NCBI GenBank assembly: GCA_020636845.1
Contig: JACJXD010000006.1
Location: 123,397 to 187,396 of the forward strand
Source of the DNA: Bacteroidales bacterium
GTDB lineage: Bacteria; Bacteroidota; Bacteroidia; Bacteroidales; Tenuifilaceae
Reading direction: 5' to 3'
Length of the DNA stretch: 64,000 nucleotides
The notes beneath the pieces are model-generated. The model worked only from the letters and a program-made list of their open reading frames with translations. It was not told the origin of the DNA and ran no database searches. Of this stretch, positions 16,880-26,602 are shown piece by piece. A program made the position numbers and the translations under genes. Each line of letters opens with the position of its first letter. Within the stretch, counting starts at the first letter, position 1.

Positions 16880-18226
16880 ATGAAAAAGTCATTCGTTTTA
16901 GCAGTGTTGCTACTAGTTTCAGTTGGGTTATACGCTCAGGATACCGAAGAAAAAAAGGCCGATAAAGTTAAAACAGGATGGAATGTTGGAGGTTTACCCG
17001 TAGTAGCTTACGATACTGACTTGGGTCTTGAGTATGGGGCTATTGTAAACCTTTTTAACTATGGCGATGGGTCGCTTTACCCAAAATATCTACATAACAT
17101 TTATGCTGAAGTTTCGCGTTACACCAAGGGAAGTGGAATTAACCGTTTGTTTTACGACTCAAAGCATCTTATTCCGGGCTTAAGAATAACGTCGGACTTG
17201 GCTTACTTAACGGACAAAATGTACGATTTTTATGGGTTTAACGGTTACGAATCCGTTTATAACCTTGATTGGGCCGACGATGAAAGTAGCGATTACAGGA
17301 GCAGGGCTTTTTACAAGTACGATAGGAAACTAACCCGTTTTACAACCGACATTCAGGGAAAGTTTTCCAACAGCAAATTCGGATGGGTAGCCGGAGTCGG
17401 GCTATATAATTTTAAAATAGATACTGTTGATATTGATAAGTTAAATAAGGGGAAATCGGGTTCCGATGCTTTGCCTTATGTCCAAGGAGGACTTTATCAG
17501 CGTTATGTGGATTGGGGTATTATTTCCGACGATGAAAGAAATGGCGGATTTACCACCTATGTAAAGTTTGGCGCTGTATTCGACACTCGCGATAACGAGC
17601 CTAACCCAATGAAAGGAGTTTGGACTGAAGCCGTGGTTACTTATGCGCCTAGTTTTTTAGGCGCAGGAAAAAAATACGAGCACGTAAAGCTTACGTTAAC
17701 TCACAGGCAGTATTTTACCTTAATTCACGATAAGTTATCGTTTGTTTACCGTGTTGGATATCAGGGAACGCTTTTAGGAACATGCCCTTTTTACCTTCAA
17801 CCTAACATAACAACGTTGTTTTTGCGTGGTGCAACTAGCGAAGGGCTTGGTGGTGCAAAATCTTTAAGGGGAATTATTCGAAATCGTGTAGTTGGCGATG
17901 GGATTGCCTATGGCAATTTCGAACTACGGTGGAAGTTTGTTAGGTTTTACTTCATTAAGCAGAACTTTTACCTGTCGCTAAATACTTTTTTCGATGCCGG
18001 ACAAGTTGTTAAGTCGATAAAATTTGATAAAACATTTTCGGAATCTACACCCTATACCGAAGCAGATTATTTTAGTTCCGATAGCGAAAGTTTGCATAGC
18101 AGCTGGGGACTGGGATTACGCATAGTAATGAATCAAAACTTTATTATAGCGGTGGATCACGGGCGGGCTATAAATAAGGATGACGGTATTGCCGGTACGT
18201 ACGTTGGCTTAAACTTCCTGTTTTAG
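16880..18226 (+). CDS. BamA/TamA-like (Omp85 barrel) outer membrane protein
   Basis: A 448-residue outer-membrane barrel protein. A signal peptide (MKKSFVLAVLLLVSVGLYAQ, cleaved after the AQ) is followed directly by barrel strands with no room for POTRA domains. FGAVFDTRDNEPNPMKGVW and the SLRGIIRNRVVGDG segment resemble the surface-antigen/Omp85 barrel, and the protein ends GLNFLF with the terminal aromatic residue needed for barrel insertion. It is shorter than BamA or TamA and resembles the POTRA-less Bacteroidota members of unknown role. It has its own promoter and is followed by 270 bp without a gene. Confidence 0.78.
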   Translation: MKKSFVLAVLLLVSVGLYAQDTEEKKADKVKTGWNVGGLPVVAYDTDLGLEYGAIVNLFNYGDGSLYPKYLHNIYAEVSRYTKGSGINRLFYDSKHLIPGLRITSDLAYLTDKMYDFYGFNGYESVYNLDWADDESSDYRSRAFYKYDRKLTRFTTDIQGKFSNSKFGWVAGVGLYNFKIDTVDIDKLNKGKSGSDALPYVQGGLYQRYVDWGIISDDERNGGFTTYVKFGAVFDTRDNEPNPMKGVWTEAVVTYAPSFLGAGKKYEHVKLTLTHRQYFTLIHDKLSFVYRVGYQGTLLGTCPFYLQPNITTLFLRGATSEGLGGAKSLRGIIRNRVVGDGIAYGNFELRWKFVRFYFIKQNFYLSLNTFFDAGQVVKSIKFDKTFSESTPYTEADYFSSDSESLHSSWGLGLRIVMNQNFIIAVDHGRAINKDDGIAGTYVGLNFLF

Positions 18227-18278
18227 TATCACCGTTGTTTGCTTGCAACTTCCCTTTGTTTCTTGAGACAGAATCTTG

Positions 18279-18296
18279 TGCTTTTATATAAAAGCA
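18279..18296 (+). repeat. 18-bp perfect palindrome after the Omp85-like gene
   Basis: TGCTTTTATATAAAAGCA is perfectly symmetrical and lies 53 nt past the stop of the Omp85-like gene. It could form a 7-bp stem with a four-base loop and act as a weak terminator, with TTTTT nearby at 18304-18308. Confidence 0.4.
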
Positions 18297-18496
18297 TGTA
18301 GCATTTTTGTTGATGAATTTTGTTTAAGCATCGTCAGTTTACTTGCAATCATTTTCATTTTATTTGTATCGATTTTAATTCTAATGTTTTAAAATCGGTC
18401 GGATATGTTTTTTAATACAAAAATTGAGAGAGGGTTTTGCTTTTCATTTATTACTTAAATCTTTAACTTCGACCCCTAAATTTAACTTACGAAGCA

Positions 18497-19750
18497 ATGC
18501 AGATACTCATTCTTAACATAAAGCAACTCGTACAGGTTGAAAAAAAGCCTGCGAAATGGGTTGCTGGAGATCAAATGTCGAAATTAGATAGCATTAGCAA
18601 TGCTTTTTTACTAGTACAGGATGGGGTTATTAAGGATTTTGGTACTATGGATAAAGCCCCTGAGTTATCTTCACTTTCGGGCGATGTTCTCATATACAAT
18701 GCTTACGACAGAATGGTATTTCCTTCGTTTTGCGACTCGCACACGCATTTGGTTTATGCCGGAAGCCGTGAAATTGAATATACCGATAAAATTAGAGGGT
18801 TGTCGTACGAGGAAATTGCCAAGAGGGGAGGCGGAATACTTAACTCTGCGAAACTTCTGGCTAAAACATCCGAAGACGAGTTATACGAGCAAACGTTGCA
18901 GCGGGCAAACGAAATTATTCATAAGGGAACAGGTGCCGTGGAAATTAAAAGCGGGTATGGTTTATCGCTCGAAAGCGAGTTAAAAATGCTTCGTGTTGCA
19001 CGTCGAATAAAGGAAACAACTCCGTTAACGGTTAAGACTACGTTTTTGGGAGCACATGCCGTTCCCGAAAAGTATAAGGGAAAACAATCGGAATATGTCG
19101 ATTTAATAATCAACGAGATGATTCCAATGGTTGCTGCCGAAGAGTTGGCCGATTATATAGATGTTTTTTGTGATAAGGGTTTCTTTACCGTGGAAGATAC
19201 CGAGCGAATGCTTATGGCAGGAATTAAGTATGGCATGAGACCTAAAATTCATGCCAACGAACTTGATTATTCCGGAGGAATTCAGGTTGGCGTTAAGTAT
19301 AATGCCTTATCGGTCGATCACCTTGAATATACCGGCGATAGTGAAATTAAAGCGTTGCTGAATTCGGAAACAATGCCAACCGTTTTACCCGGGGCTGCAT
19401 TCTTTTTGGGTATGGTCGATCCTCCTGTTCGCAAAATGATTCAGTTCGGTTTGCCGGTGGCTATGGCTTCCGATTATAATCCGGGCTCTTCTCCGTCGGG
19501 CGATATGAAGTTTATTATGTCGTTAGGTTGTATAAAGTTACGCATGTTACCCGAGGAGGTAATAAATGCAACTACAATAAACGGTGCTTATGCCATGGGC
19601 ATTTCCGATACACATGGAAGCATTTGTAAAGGAAAAGTTGCGAACGTATTTATTACTAAGCCTATTCCTAGCATTGAGTACATTCCTTATTCCTATACTG
19701 CCGACCTTGTTGAAACTGTAATTCTTAATGGTAAGATAGTTTCTAAGTAG
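18497..19750 (+). CDS. hutI: imidazolonepropionase
   Basis: A 417-residue amidohydrolase-fold enzyme. The zinc-binding SHTHLVYAGSRE lies near residue 80, with GAVEIKSGYGLSLESELKML, THLGAHAVP-like TTFLGAHAVPEKY, IHANEL, and SDYNPGSSPSGD toward the C-terminus. It opens the ring of 4-imidazolone-5-propionate to give N-formimino-L-glutamate, the third step of histidine degradation. The next gene encodes the enzyme that consumes this product. HutH and HutU are not in the window. Length is normal. Confidence 0.96.
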   Translation: MQILILNIKQLVQVEKKPAKWVAGDQMSKLDSISNAFLLVQDGVIKDFGTMDKAPELSSLSGDVLIYNAYDRMVFPSFCDSHTHLVYAGSREIEYTDKIRGLSYEEIAKRGGGILNSAKLLAKTSEDELYEQTLQRANEIIHKGTGAVEIKSGYGLSLESELKMLRVARRIKETTPLTVKTTFLGAHAVPEKYKGKQSEYVDLIINEMIPMVAAEELADYIDVFCDKGFFTVEDTERMLMAGIKYGMRPKIHANELDYSGGIQVGVKYNALSVDHLEYTGDSEIKALLNSETMPTVLPGAAFFLGMVDPPVRKMIQFGLPVAMASDYNPGSSPSGDMKFIMSLGCIKLRMLPEEVINATTINGAYAMGISDTHGSICKGKVANVFITKPIPSIEYIPYSYTADLVETVILNGKIVSK

Positions 19751-19812
19751 AAATTTGCTTGATTTTTAATGTTGAAATAATCCGTAAAACAATCGAATAA
19801 ATAATCAAACCC

Positions 19813-21507
19813 ATGAGCGGTAAAAAACTAATAGAATGCGTCCCCAACTTTTCCGAGGGGCGCGATATGAATGTTATTAACCAGATAACAAAGGAAATTG
19901 AAGCAGTTGAAGGCGTAAAATTAATTGATGTTGATCCGGGCAAGGCTACTAACCGTACCGTGGTAACCTTCGTAGGAACTCCCGATGAGGTTCTTGAGGC
20001 TGCATTTAGAGCAGTTCGCAAGGCAAAAGAACTTATCGATATGAGTAAACATCACGGAGCGCATCCTCGTTTCGGTGCAACGGACGTGTGTCCGCTGGTT
20101 CCTGTTGCCAATATAACTATGGACGAGGTTGTTGAGTACGCACATAAGTTGGCTAAGCGTATTGGCGATGAGTTGGAAATACCTGTTTACTGTTACGAGT
20201 TTGCAGCGTTTGAGGCAAAACGGCGTAATTTGGCAACTTGCAGGTCTGGCGAGTACGAAGGATTACCTAAAAAATTACAGGATGCCGAATGGAAACCCGA
20301 TTTTGGTCCGGCTAAGTTTTTACCGCAAACAGGGGCAATTGCTGTAGGCGCACGTAACTTTTTAGTAGCTTATAACGTGAATTTAAACACGACGTCAACT
20401 CGTCGTGCCAATGCCGTTGCTTTTGATATTAGGGAGAAGGGGCGTCCAAAACGTGAAGGAAATCAGGTTACAGGTAAAATCGCTAAAGGCGATAATGGAA
20501 AAGATATCTGGATTCCGGGCTCGTTAAAGGCATGTAAGGCCATTGGATGGTTTATCGACGAGTATGGTATTGCTCAGGTATCCATAAACTTAACGGATAT
20601 TACCGTAACTCCAATTCATGTGGCTTTCGAGGAGGCTTGTAAAAAGGCTCAGGAGCGAGGATTACGTGTTACAGGCTCCGAAGTTGTAGGAGTTGTTCCC
20701 TTGAGTGCAATGCTCGATGCCGGTAAATACTTTCTTAAAAAGCAAAAACGTTCAACGGGAATTCCGGAAAGGGAGATAATAAAAATTGCAGTTAAGTCTT
20801 TAGGGCTGGACGAACTATACCCCTTCGATCCGGATAAAAAGATTATAGAATATATTTTGAAGAATAAGGACACCAAGCGGTTGGTTGATCTTTCGCTTGA
20901 ACATTTTACTCAGGAAACAGCATCCGAATCACCAGCTCCGGGAGGCGGTTCTATTTCGGCAGCCATGGGAGCCTTTGGCTCGGCTCTTGCCACTATGGTG
21001 GCAAACCTTTCATCGCATAAACCGGGTTGGGACGACCGTTGGGAAGAGTTTTCCAACTGGGCGGATAAGGGAAATTACTACATGGAGCAGTTGTTGCACA
21101 TGATTGATGAGGATACTGCTGCGTTTAACCGGATAATGGATGCTTTTGGGTTGCCTAAAGGCACCGATGAGGAAAAAGCGGCTCGTACAAAGGCTATACA
21201 GGATGCTACTTTATATGCAATTGAAGTTCCGTTTAAGGTTATGAATTTGTGTTACGAATCGATGGAGGTTATTAAAGCGATGGCGGAACAGGGTAATCCA
21301 AATTCGGTTTCCGATGCTGGAGTCGGTGCTTTGGCTGCTCGTTCTGCGGTTTTGGGCGCTTACTTAAATGTGAAAATAAATGCATCGGGATTAAAAGATA
21401 AAATGGTAGCAAATGACTTTATAAAAAGAGGTGAAGAAACAGTTTCGAAAACGATTGCATTAGAAAAAGAAATTTTATCGATAGTGGAGCAAAAAATTTT
21501 ACAGTAA
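19813..21507 (+). CDS. ftcD: bifunctional glutamate formimidoyltransferase / formimidoyl-THF cyclodeaminase
   Basis: A 564-residue fusion. Residues about 1-330 are the formiminotransferase part (LIECVPNFSEGRD at the start; HHGAHPRFGATD near 80-92 holds the catalytic histidine), and about 360-564 the all-helical cyclodeaminase (ESPAPGGGSISAAMGAFGSAL near 380). It moves the formimino group from formiminoglutamate to tetrahydrofolate, releasing glutamate, then deaminates it to 5,10-methenyl-THF and ammonia. It lies 62 nt after hutI and is probably co-transcribed with it. The two-domain form resembles the animal enzyme and is common in Bacteroidota. Confidence 0.97.
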   Translation: MSGKKLIECVPNFSEGRDMNVINQITKEIEAVEGVKLIDVDPGKATNRTVVTFVGTPDEVLEAAFRAVRKAKELIDMSKHHGAHPRFGATDVCPLVPVANITMDEVVEYAHKLAKRIGDELEIPVYCYEFAAFEAKRRNLATCRSGEYEGLPKKLQDAEWKPDFGPAKFLPQTGAIAVGARNFLVAYNVNLNTTSTRRANAVAFDIREKGRPKREGNQVTGKIAKGDNGKDIWIPGSLKACKAIGWFIDEYGIAQVSINLTDITVTPIHVAFEEACKKAQERGLRVTGSEVVGVVPLSAMLDAGKYFLKKQKRSTGIPEREIIKIAVKSLGLDELYPFDPDKKIIEYILKNKDTKRLVDLSLEHFTQETASESPAPGGGSISAAMGAFGSALATMVANLSSHKPGWDDRWEEFSNWADKGNYYMEQLLHMIDEDTAAFNRIMDAFGLPKGTDEEKAARTKAIQDATLYAIEVPFKVMNLCYESMEVIKAMAEQGNPNSVSDAGVGALAARSAVLGAYLNVKINASGLKDKMVANDFIKRGEETVSKTIALEKEILSIVEQKILQ

Positions 21508-21528
21508 ATTTTCTTTTTTAACATTTAC

Positions 21529-21566
21529 AAGGGATAGAGAACGTTTGCTCTCTAATCCCTTTTTTT
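21529..21566 (+). terminator. Rho-independent terminator of hutI-ftcD
   Basis: AAGGGAT at 21529-21535 pairs with ATCCCTT at 21555-21561 and AGAGA with TCTCT inside it, one bulged base between, followed by a run of seven Ts. It begins 22 nt past the ftcD stop. Confidence 0.85.
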
Positions 21567-21709
21567 ATAGGCATTTGTAAGGTTTTTAGCTTCGATTTAA
21601 CATTATAAAAGGCTTTTTTGTTAAAAAAAAGTTAACTTTAACAGTTGTTTGTTAACTAAAAATAAAATAGATTAGCGTCGGAAATAATAATTTTATTCTC
21701 TAACTAAAT

Positions 21710-21924
21710 GTAAACCTTAAAACTTGTTCTATGAAAAAACTAAGCGTTTTTCTTGCAAGTTTGCTGTTTCTGGGCTTATCAGTGGTTCAGGCGCAAACGG
21801 TAAGGATTACCGGAACAGTTACTAGTTCCGAGGATGGAATGCCCCTTCCGGGTGTTTCAGTATTTGTAAAAGGTACTACTGTTGGTGTTACTACAAACAT
21901 TGATGGTAAGTACGATATTAATGT
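21710..21924 (+). repeat. duplicated leader and head of SusC gene 1 (copy 1)
   Basis: From 21 nt before the ATG through about codon 65 this segment is nearly the same as 28321-28534. The protein parts match at 61 of 66 positions and residues 20-61 are identical; base changes are scattered and mostly silent. The similarity falls away sharply after codon 66. Confidence 0.85.
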
Positions 21925-24900
21925 ACCAGCAAAAACCGAGTCATTGTCTTTTAGTTTTGTTGGTTATGAGGCACAAGATGCTGCAATTGCTGGTAGAACT
22001 GTAATTGATGTAGTACTTAATCCTGAAACAGTTCAAATGCAAGAAGTTGTTGTAACAGCTATGGGTATTTCCAAAGAGAAAAAAGCTCTTGGTTATGCCG
22101 TTCAAGATGTTAAATCTGATGAATTGACACAAGCTGCAAATTCAGATGTTACAACAGCTTTACAAGGTAAGGTATCTGGTGTAGAAGTTTCTTCATCTTC
22201 TGGTATGCCCGGAGCTTCTGCTAAAATTACTATTCGTGGGTCTAGATCTTTCACAGGAAATAACACGCCTTTATATGTAGTAGATGGTATGCCTATTTCT
22301 TCTACTTCAGATATTTCAACGGGTAATTCTGTAACAGGATCTGACTATGCAACCAGAGCATTAGACCTTAACCCTAACGATATTGAATCTATCAATATTC
22401 TTAAAGGTCAAGCAGCTTCGGCACTATATGGGTTACGTGCTTCTAATGGTGTTATTGTTATTACTACTAAAAGTGGAAAAGGATTGAAAAAAGGAGCACC
22501 TGTTGTATCTGTTAATAGTTCCGTTGCTTTTAATACGTTATCGGTATATCCTGATTTGCAAACTGAATTTGCTCAAGGTTCGGGAGGTAAGTATGTTCCA
22601 ACAGCTTCGACTTCGTGGGGACCAAAAATTGTCGATTTGCCAAATGATCCTACTTATGGAGGAAATGTTAATAATGCTTATACTGCAGTTGATGGTTTGC
22701 AAACGGGTAAATATTATGTTCCTCAACGTGCAAATGCGGGTTTAGATCCTTGGGCTGAACCTAAGTCTTATGATAATGTTAAAGACTACTTTGAAACTGG
22801 GATTGATCAGAACTATTCGATTAATGTTGCTCAAAATTTGGGTCAAGGTACTTACTCTTTCTCGGTAGGTTCAAATAAAAATAAGGGTATTATTCCTAAT
22901 ACAGGCTTAGAAAAGTATAATGCTAAGTTTACCGGACAAGCAAATTTAAATGATAATTGGTCAACCGGATTTTCAGGTAACTATGTTAATTCTTATTTAA
23001 CTAAACAATCTAGTGCAAACAATGGTATTGTTGCTACTGTTTATCCTGCTCCTCCGAGTTATGATTTAGCAGGGATTCCAGATCATTATGCAAATAATCT
23101 TTATCAACAGAATAATTATAGAGGTACTTCTGGATTCGATAATGCATATTGGGCTACAGAAAACAATAAGTTTAGTGAACGGAATAATCGTTTTTTTGGT
23201 AATTCTTTTTTAAAATATTCGACTAAATTAAATTCCGATAATCAAAAGTTAGATTTTAAGTACCAAGTTGGTGTTGATGCTTACACTACAAATTATACTG
23301 ATTTGTGGGGGTATGGTCATGCTAATGGTCTTGGATCTATTGATGAGTACAGCGTTTCGTCTCGTGAATTAAATTCATTATTTACAATTACTTATGATTG
23401 GAAAATTAATGATGATTTGACTTTTGATTTGATGTATGGAAATGAAGTTGTTGATGGCAGAACAAAATTTATTGATTCTTACGGTCAAAATTTTAATTTT
23501 TCAGGATGGAATCATTTAAACAATGTTTCAGTTTATTCAGGTGGTGAGAGTTCAACACATTCTCGGACTGTAGGTAATTTTGGAAATTTGTCTTTAGAGT
23601 ATAAGAATATGTTGTTTTTAAATGCAACGGGTAGAAATGATGTTGTTTCATCAATGCCAAGGAACAATCGCTCATTTTTTTATCCGTCAGTTTCATTAGG
23701 CTGGATTTTTACGGAATTAGAACCATTAAAAAACGATATTCTTACTTATGGAAAATTAAGGGCATCTTATGCTGAGGTTGGACAAGCAGGAACATATTAT
23801 AAATCATACTATACAACACCAACATATGGAGGAGGTTTTTCAAGCGGAACTCCAATTCAATATCCAATAGGTTCTATAGTTGCTTATACTCCATATTCTG
23901 CGGTATATGATCCCGATTTAAAACCTCAGAACACCAAGTCTTATGAAGCTGGTATTGATTTGGCTCTTTTGAATGGATTATTTACCTTGAATTATACATA
24001 TTCTAGACAGAATGTTAAAGATCAGATATTTGCAGTTCCCTTAGCAGGTTCAACAGGATCTAGTTCTTTTATAACTAATGGAGGGTCAATTCACACAAAT
24101 TCACATGAATTTACATTAGGTGCTACTCCTATTAAGAGTAAAAATGTTGTATGGGATTTATCGGTAAATTTTACAAAAGTTGATAATTATGTAGATAAAT
24201 TAGCCCCAGGCGTTGAAAGTATTTTCTTGGGTGGTTTTGTTGAGCCTCAGGTACGTGCTGGTATTGGTTATCAATTTCCAGTAATTTATGGTGTTAGTTA
24301 CCTAAGAAATGATGAAGGTCAAATAGTTGTTGACGATAACGGTTTCCCTCAGGCTGGCGAAGAAAAAGTTATAGGTACTGTATCTCCAAAGTTTATTTTA
24401 GGATTTAGTACAAGTGTTGAAGTTTATAAGGTTCGTATTTCTGCTTTGTTAGAGTGGAAAAATGGAGGTCAGATGTATAGTGGAACATATGGATTACTTG
24501 ATTATTACGGAGTAAGTCAGAGATCTGCTAATTATCGTAAAAAAGATTATTTCTACTTCCCTGAAAACGCTGTAAAAGTTACCGGAACTGATGTTGAAGG
24601 CAATCCAACTTATGCTAAAAATGATATTGCAATTAGCGGTGCAGATGCTCAAGCATATTTTAATGCTTTGAATAATATTTCTGAATCAATGATAATTGAT
24701 GCGTCTTATTTAAAATTGAGAGAAATTTCAATTGGCTATCCTGTTTGGAACAAAAATGGAGTTAAAGTTAACCTAAATGCATTTGCTAGAAATATTCTAT
24801 TATGGTCTGCTCATAAGGGATTTGATCCTGAAGCTACTCAAGGAAATACAAATATGAGCGGAGCCTTTGAAAGGTTCTCCTTGCCTAGTACATCTAGTTA

Positions 24901-24928
24901 TGGGTTAGGACTTAATATTAATTTTTAA
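21731..24928 (+). CDS. SusC/RagA-type TonB-dependent outer membrane transporter (pair 1)
   Basis: A 1065-residue SusC-family protein. Signal peptide (residues 1-21), CarboxypepD_reg-like domain (about 23-107, with GVSVFVKGTTVGVTTNIDG), TonB-dependent plug (about 115-245, with LQGKVSGVEV, PLYVVDGMPI, NPNDIESINILKGQAASALYG and NGVIVITTKSGK), then a long beta-barrel ending in NINF. It forms the channel of a SusCD complex that imports glycans or peptides across the outer membrane, powered by TonB. The partner SusD starts 12 nt downstream. Codon use is more AT-rich than in the flanking housekeeping genes. No glycoside hydrolases or sensors are nearby, so the ligand is unknown. Confidence 0.95.
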   Translation: MKKLSVFLASLLFLGLSVVQAQTVRITGTVTSSEDGMPLPGVSVFVKGTTVGVTTNIDGKYDINVPAKTESLSFSFVGYEAQDAAIAGRTVIDVVLNPETVQMQEVVVTAMGISKEKKALGYAVQDVKSDELTQAANSDVTTALQGKVSGVEVSSSSGMPGASAKITIRGSRSFTGNNTPLYVVDGMPISSTSDISTGNSVTGSDYATRALDLNPNDIESINILKGQAASALYGLRASNGVIVITTKSGKGLKKGAPVVSVNSSVAFNTLSVYPDLQTEFAQGSGGKYVPTASTSWGPKIVDLPNDPTYGGNVNNAYTAVDGLQTGKYYVPQRANAGLDPWAEPKSYDNVKDYFETGIDQNYSINVAQNLGQGTYSFSVGSNKNKGIIPNTGLEKYNAKFTGQANLNDNWSTGFSGNYVNSYLTKQSSANNGIVATVYPAPPSYDLAGIPDHYANNLYQQNNYRGTSGFDNAYWATENNKFSERNNRFFGNSFLKYSTKLNSDNQKLDFKYQVGVDAYTTNYTDLWGYGHANGLGSIDEYSVSSRELNSLFTITYDWKINDDLTFDLMYGNEVVDGRTKFIDSYGQNFNFSGWNHLNNVSVYSGGESSTHSRTVGNFGNLSLEYKNMLFLNATGRNDVVSSMPRNNRSFFYPSVSLGWIFTELEPLKNDILTYGKLRASYAEVGQAGTYYKSYYTTPTYGGGFSSGTPIQYPIGSIVAYTPYSAVYDPDLKPQNTKSYEAGIDLALLNGLFTLNYTYSRQNVKDQIFAVPLAGSTGSSSFITNGGSIHTNSHEFTLGATPIKSKNVVWDLSVNFTKVDNYVDKLAPGVESIFLGGFVEPQVRAGIGYQFPVIYGVSYLRNDEGQIVVDDNGFPQAGEEKVIGTVSPKFILGFSTSVEVYKVRISALLEWKNGGQMYSGTYGLLDYYGVSQRSANYRKKDYFYFPENAVKVTGTDVEGNPTYAKNDIAISGADAQAYFNALNNISESMIIDASYLKLREISIGYPVWNKNGVKVNLNAFARNILLWSAHKGFDPEATQGNTNMSGAFERFSLPSTSSYGLGLNINF

Positions 24929-24940
24929 TATTAGATAATC

Positions 24941-26509
24941 ATGAAAATATTTAATAGTTCAATAAAAGGATTCCTAATGGCTACGATTGTAGCTCTGTTT
25001 GTGGTATCCTGTTCAGAAGATACGATGGATGATATCAATAGAGATGCAAATCATCCTACTGATGTTAGTGCAAAGTTTATTCTTGCGGATGTTATAACAA
25101 GAACTGCATCTTCCAATGTTGGTGGTGATATTAACACGTACACATCTGTTTATGTTGAGCATCAAGCTGGTATTCATAATCAGTTATATAGAGCAGAGAC
25201 TCGTGATAATGAACCTAAAGCAGCATCTACTTTCAATAATGTTTGGGGATCGTTGTACCAAACACTTAAGAATGCAAAGATTGTTATTGCAAAATGTTCT
25301 GAAGATGGCTCTGAACCTGCAAATCAGGTGACTAAAGGTATTGCTGAAGTGTTAGCTGCTTATAATCTTGCTTTGCTAACAGATATGTTCGGGGATGTAC
25401 CTTGGACAGAAGCTTGCGATATAAATGTCAGTTTGACTCCTAAAATTGACAAACAAGAGGCTATATATGAAGTTGTAATGAATTACTTAGATCAGGCAAT
25501 TATTGATTTACAGGGTACAGATGCACTCTCAATGAGTGGTTATGATTTTTTATATGGCGGTGATGGAGCAAAATGGTTAAAATTTGCTTATGGCTTAAAA
25601 GCTCGTTATACTATGCATTTGTTGTATAGATCTACTAATAAAACGCAAGATTTGCAAGATATTATTGATTATTGCGATAATTCATTTGCTTCGGTAGATG
25701 ATCAAGCTGCTTTTGCTATATATGATGCATCAAATTTAAATCCGTTATTTGATTTTCAGTGGAGTCGTGATGGCTTGGCTGCAAGCAAGAGCATGGCTGA
25801 TAGATTAATTGCTCTTAATGATCCTCGTGCAAATAGAGTATTTTGTGGTGTGTGGACTTATATGGCTCAACTTTTACCATCAGATGGAGCTTATTTCGAG
25901 CCTGCACCGAACGGAACTTGTGAACAATTACAGTATCACTATACTGAGACAATGTTTTTATATGCTCAAGAAGCTCCAACTCTACTTTTGAGTTATCATG
26001 AAGTGTTGTTTCTAAAAGCTGAAGCATTATGTCGTTTAAATAGGGCTCCAGAGGCTGAGCCTATTTTAAAGGATGCCGTGACTGCTGGGATTATGAATGC
26101 AGAAAATAGCGTAGAAACAGCTTTTGAGAATCCTTCATTAGCAAGTTACGGTTATCAAATTGCAGAACGTTCTAATCCAATGACGGAAACAGACGCATCT
26201 AATTATTTTGATAATGATGTTAAACCGTTATTCGATGTTGATCCTTTACGTGAAACTATGATTCAAAAGTATATTGCTTTCTTTGGAGCATCAGGAGAAT
26301 CAACAGAATGTTATAACGATATTCGTAGGATGAAAGCCTTAGGTGAGAACTTTGTGGTATTAGCAAATCCAAATAATACTGATAAATTCCCATTGCGTTG
26401 TCCTTACGGGAATGATGATACTACCACTAATCCTAATGTACAAGACGCATATGGAGATGGTACCTATGTTTATACCGAGAATGTTTGGTGGGCAGGAGGT
26501 ACAAGATAA
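24941..26509 (+). CDS. SusD/RagB-type nutrient-binding lipoprotein (pair 1)
   Basis: A 522-residue surface lipoprotein. The lipobox VVSC near residue 24 is followed by SEDTMDD, an acidic stretch of the kind that directs Bacteroidota lipoproteins to the cell surface. LLTDMFGDVPWTEA, TPKIDKQEAIYEVV and LKFAYGLKARYTMHLL are typical SusD blocks (TPR-like helices), and the sequence is closest in feel to the nutrient-binding subgroup often named SusD-like_2. It caps the SusC channel and captures the ligand. It follows its SusC by 12 nt and is closed by a strong terminator. Confidence 0.93.
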   Translation: MKIFNSSIKGFLMATIVALFVVSCSEDTMDDINRDANHPTDVSAKFILADVITRTASSNVGGDINTYTSVYVEHQAGIHNQLYRAETRDNEPKAASTFNNVWGSLYQTLKNAKIVIAKCSEDGSEPANQVTKGIAEVLAAYNLALLTDMFGDVPWTEACDINVSLTPKIDKQEAIYEVVMNYLDQAIIDLQGTDALSMSGYDFLYGGDGAKWLKFAYGLKARYTMHLLYRSTNKTQDLQDIIDYCDNSFASVDDQAAFAIYDASNLNPLFDFQWSRDGLAASKSMADRLIALNDPRANRVFCGVWTYMAQLLPSDGAYFEPAPNGTCEQLQYHYTETMFLYAQEAPTLLLSYHEVLFLKAEALCRLNRAPEAEPILKDAVTAGIMNAENSVETAFENPSLASYGYQIAERSNPMTETDASNYFDNDVKPLFDVDPLRETMIQKYIAFFGASGESTECYNDIRRMKALGENFVVLANPNNTDKFPLRCPYGNDDTTTNPNVQDAYGDGTYVYTENVWWAGGTR

Positions 26510-26570
26510 TTTCTTAACGATAATTGAGTCGTCCTAAAATAGGTCGACAGGAATTAAATAAAATTAATTA

Positions 26571-26602
26571 AAACCATCGAGGCTAGCCTCGATGGTTTTT
26601 TC
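26571..26602 (+). terminator. Rho-independent terminator of SusCD pair 1
   Basis: A perfect 28-bp palindrome (26571-26598; arms AAACCATCGAGGCT and AGCCTCGATGGTTT) running into a T tract, 61 nt past the SusD stop. It lies exactly at the edge of the decayed IS3 element. Confidence 0.9.

Noticed and set aside
21601..21730. Promoter boxes for SusC genes 1 and 2
   Set aside because: TAACTTTA and similar sequences are near the consensus but not matched at the right spacing, so I did not call promoters there.
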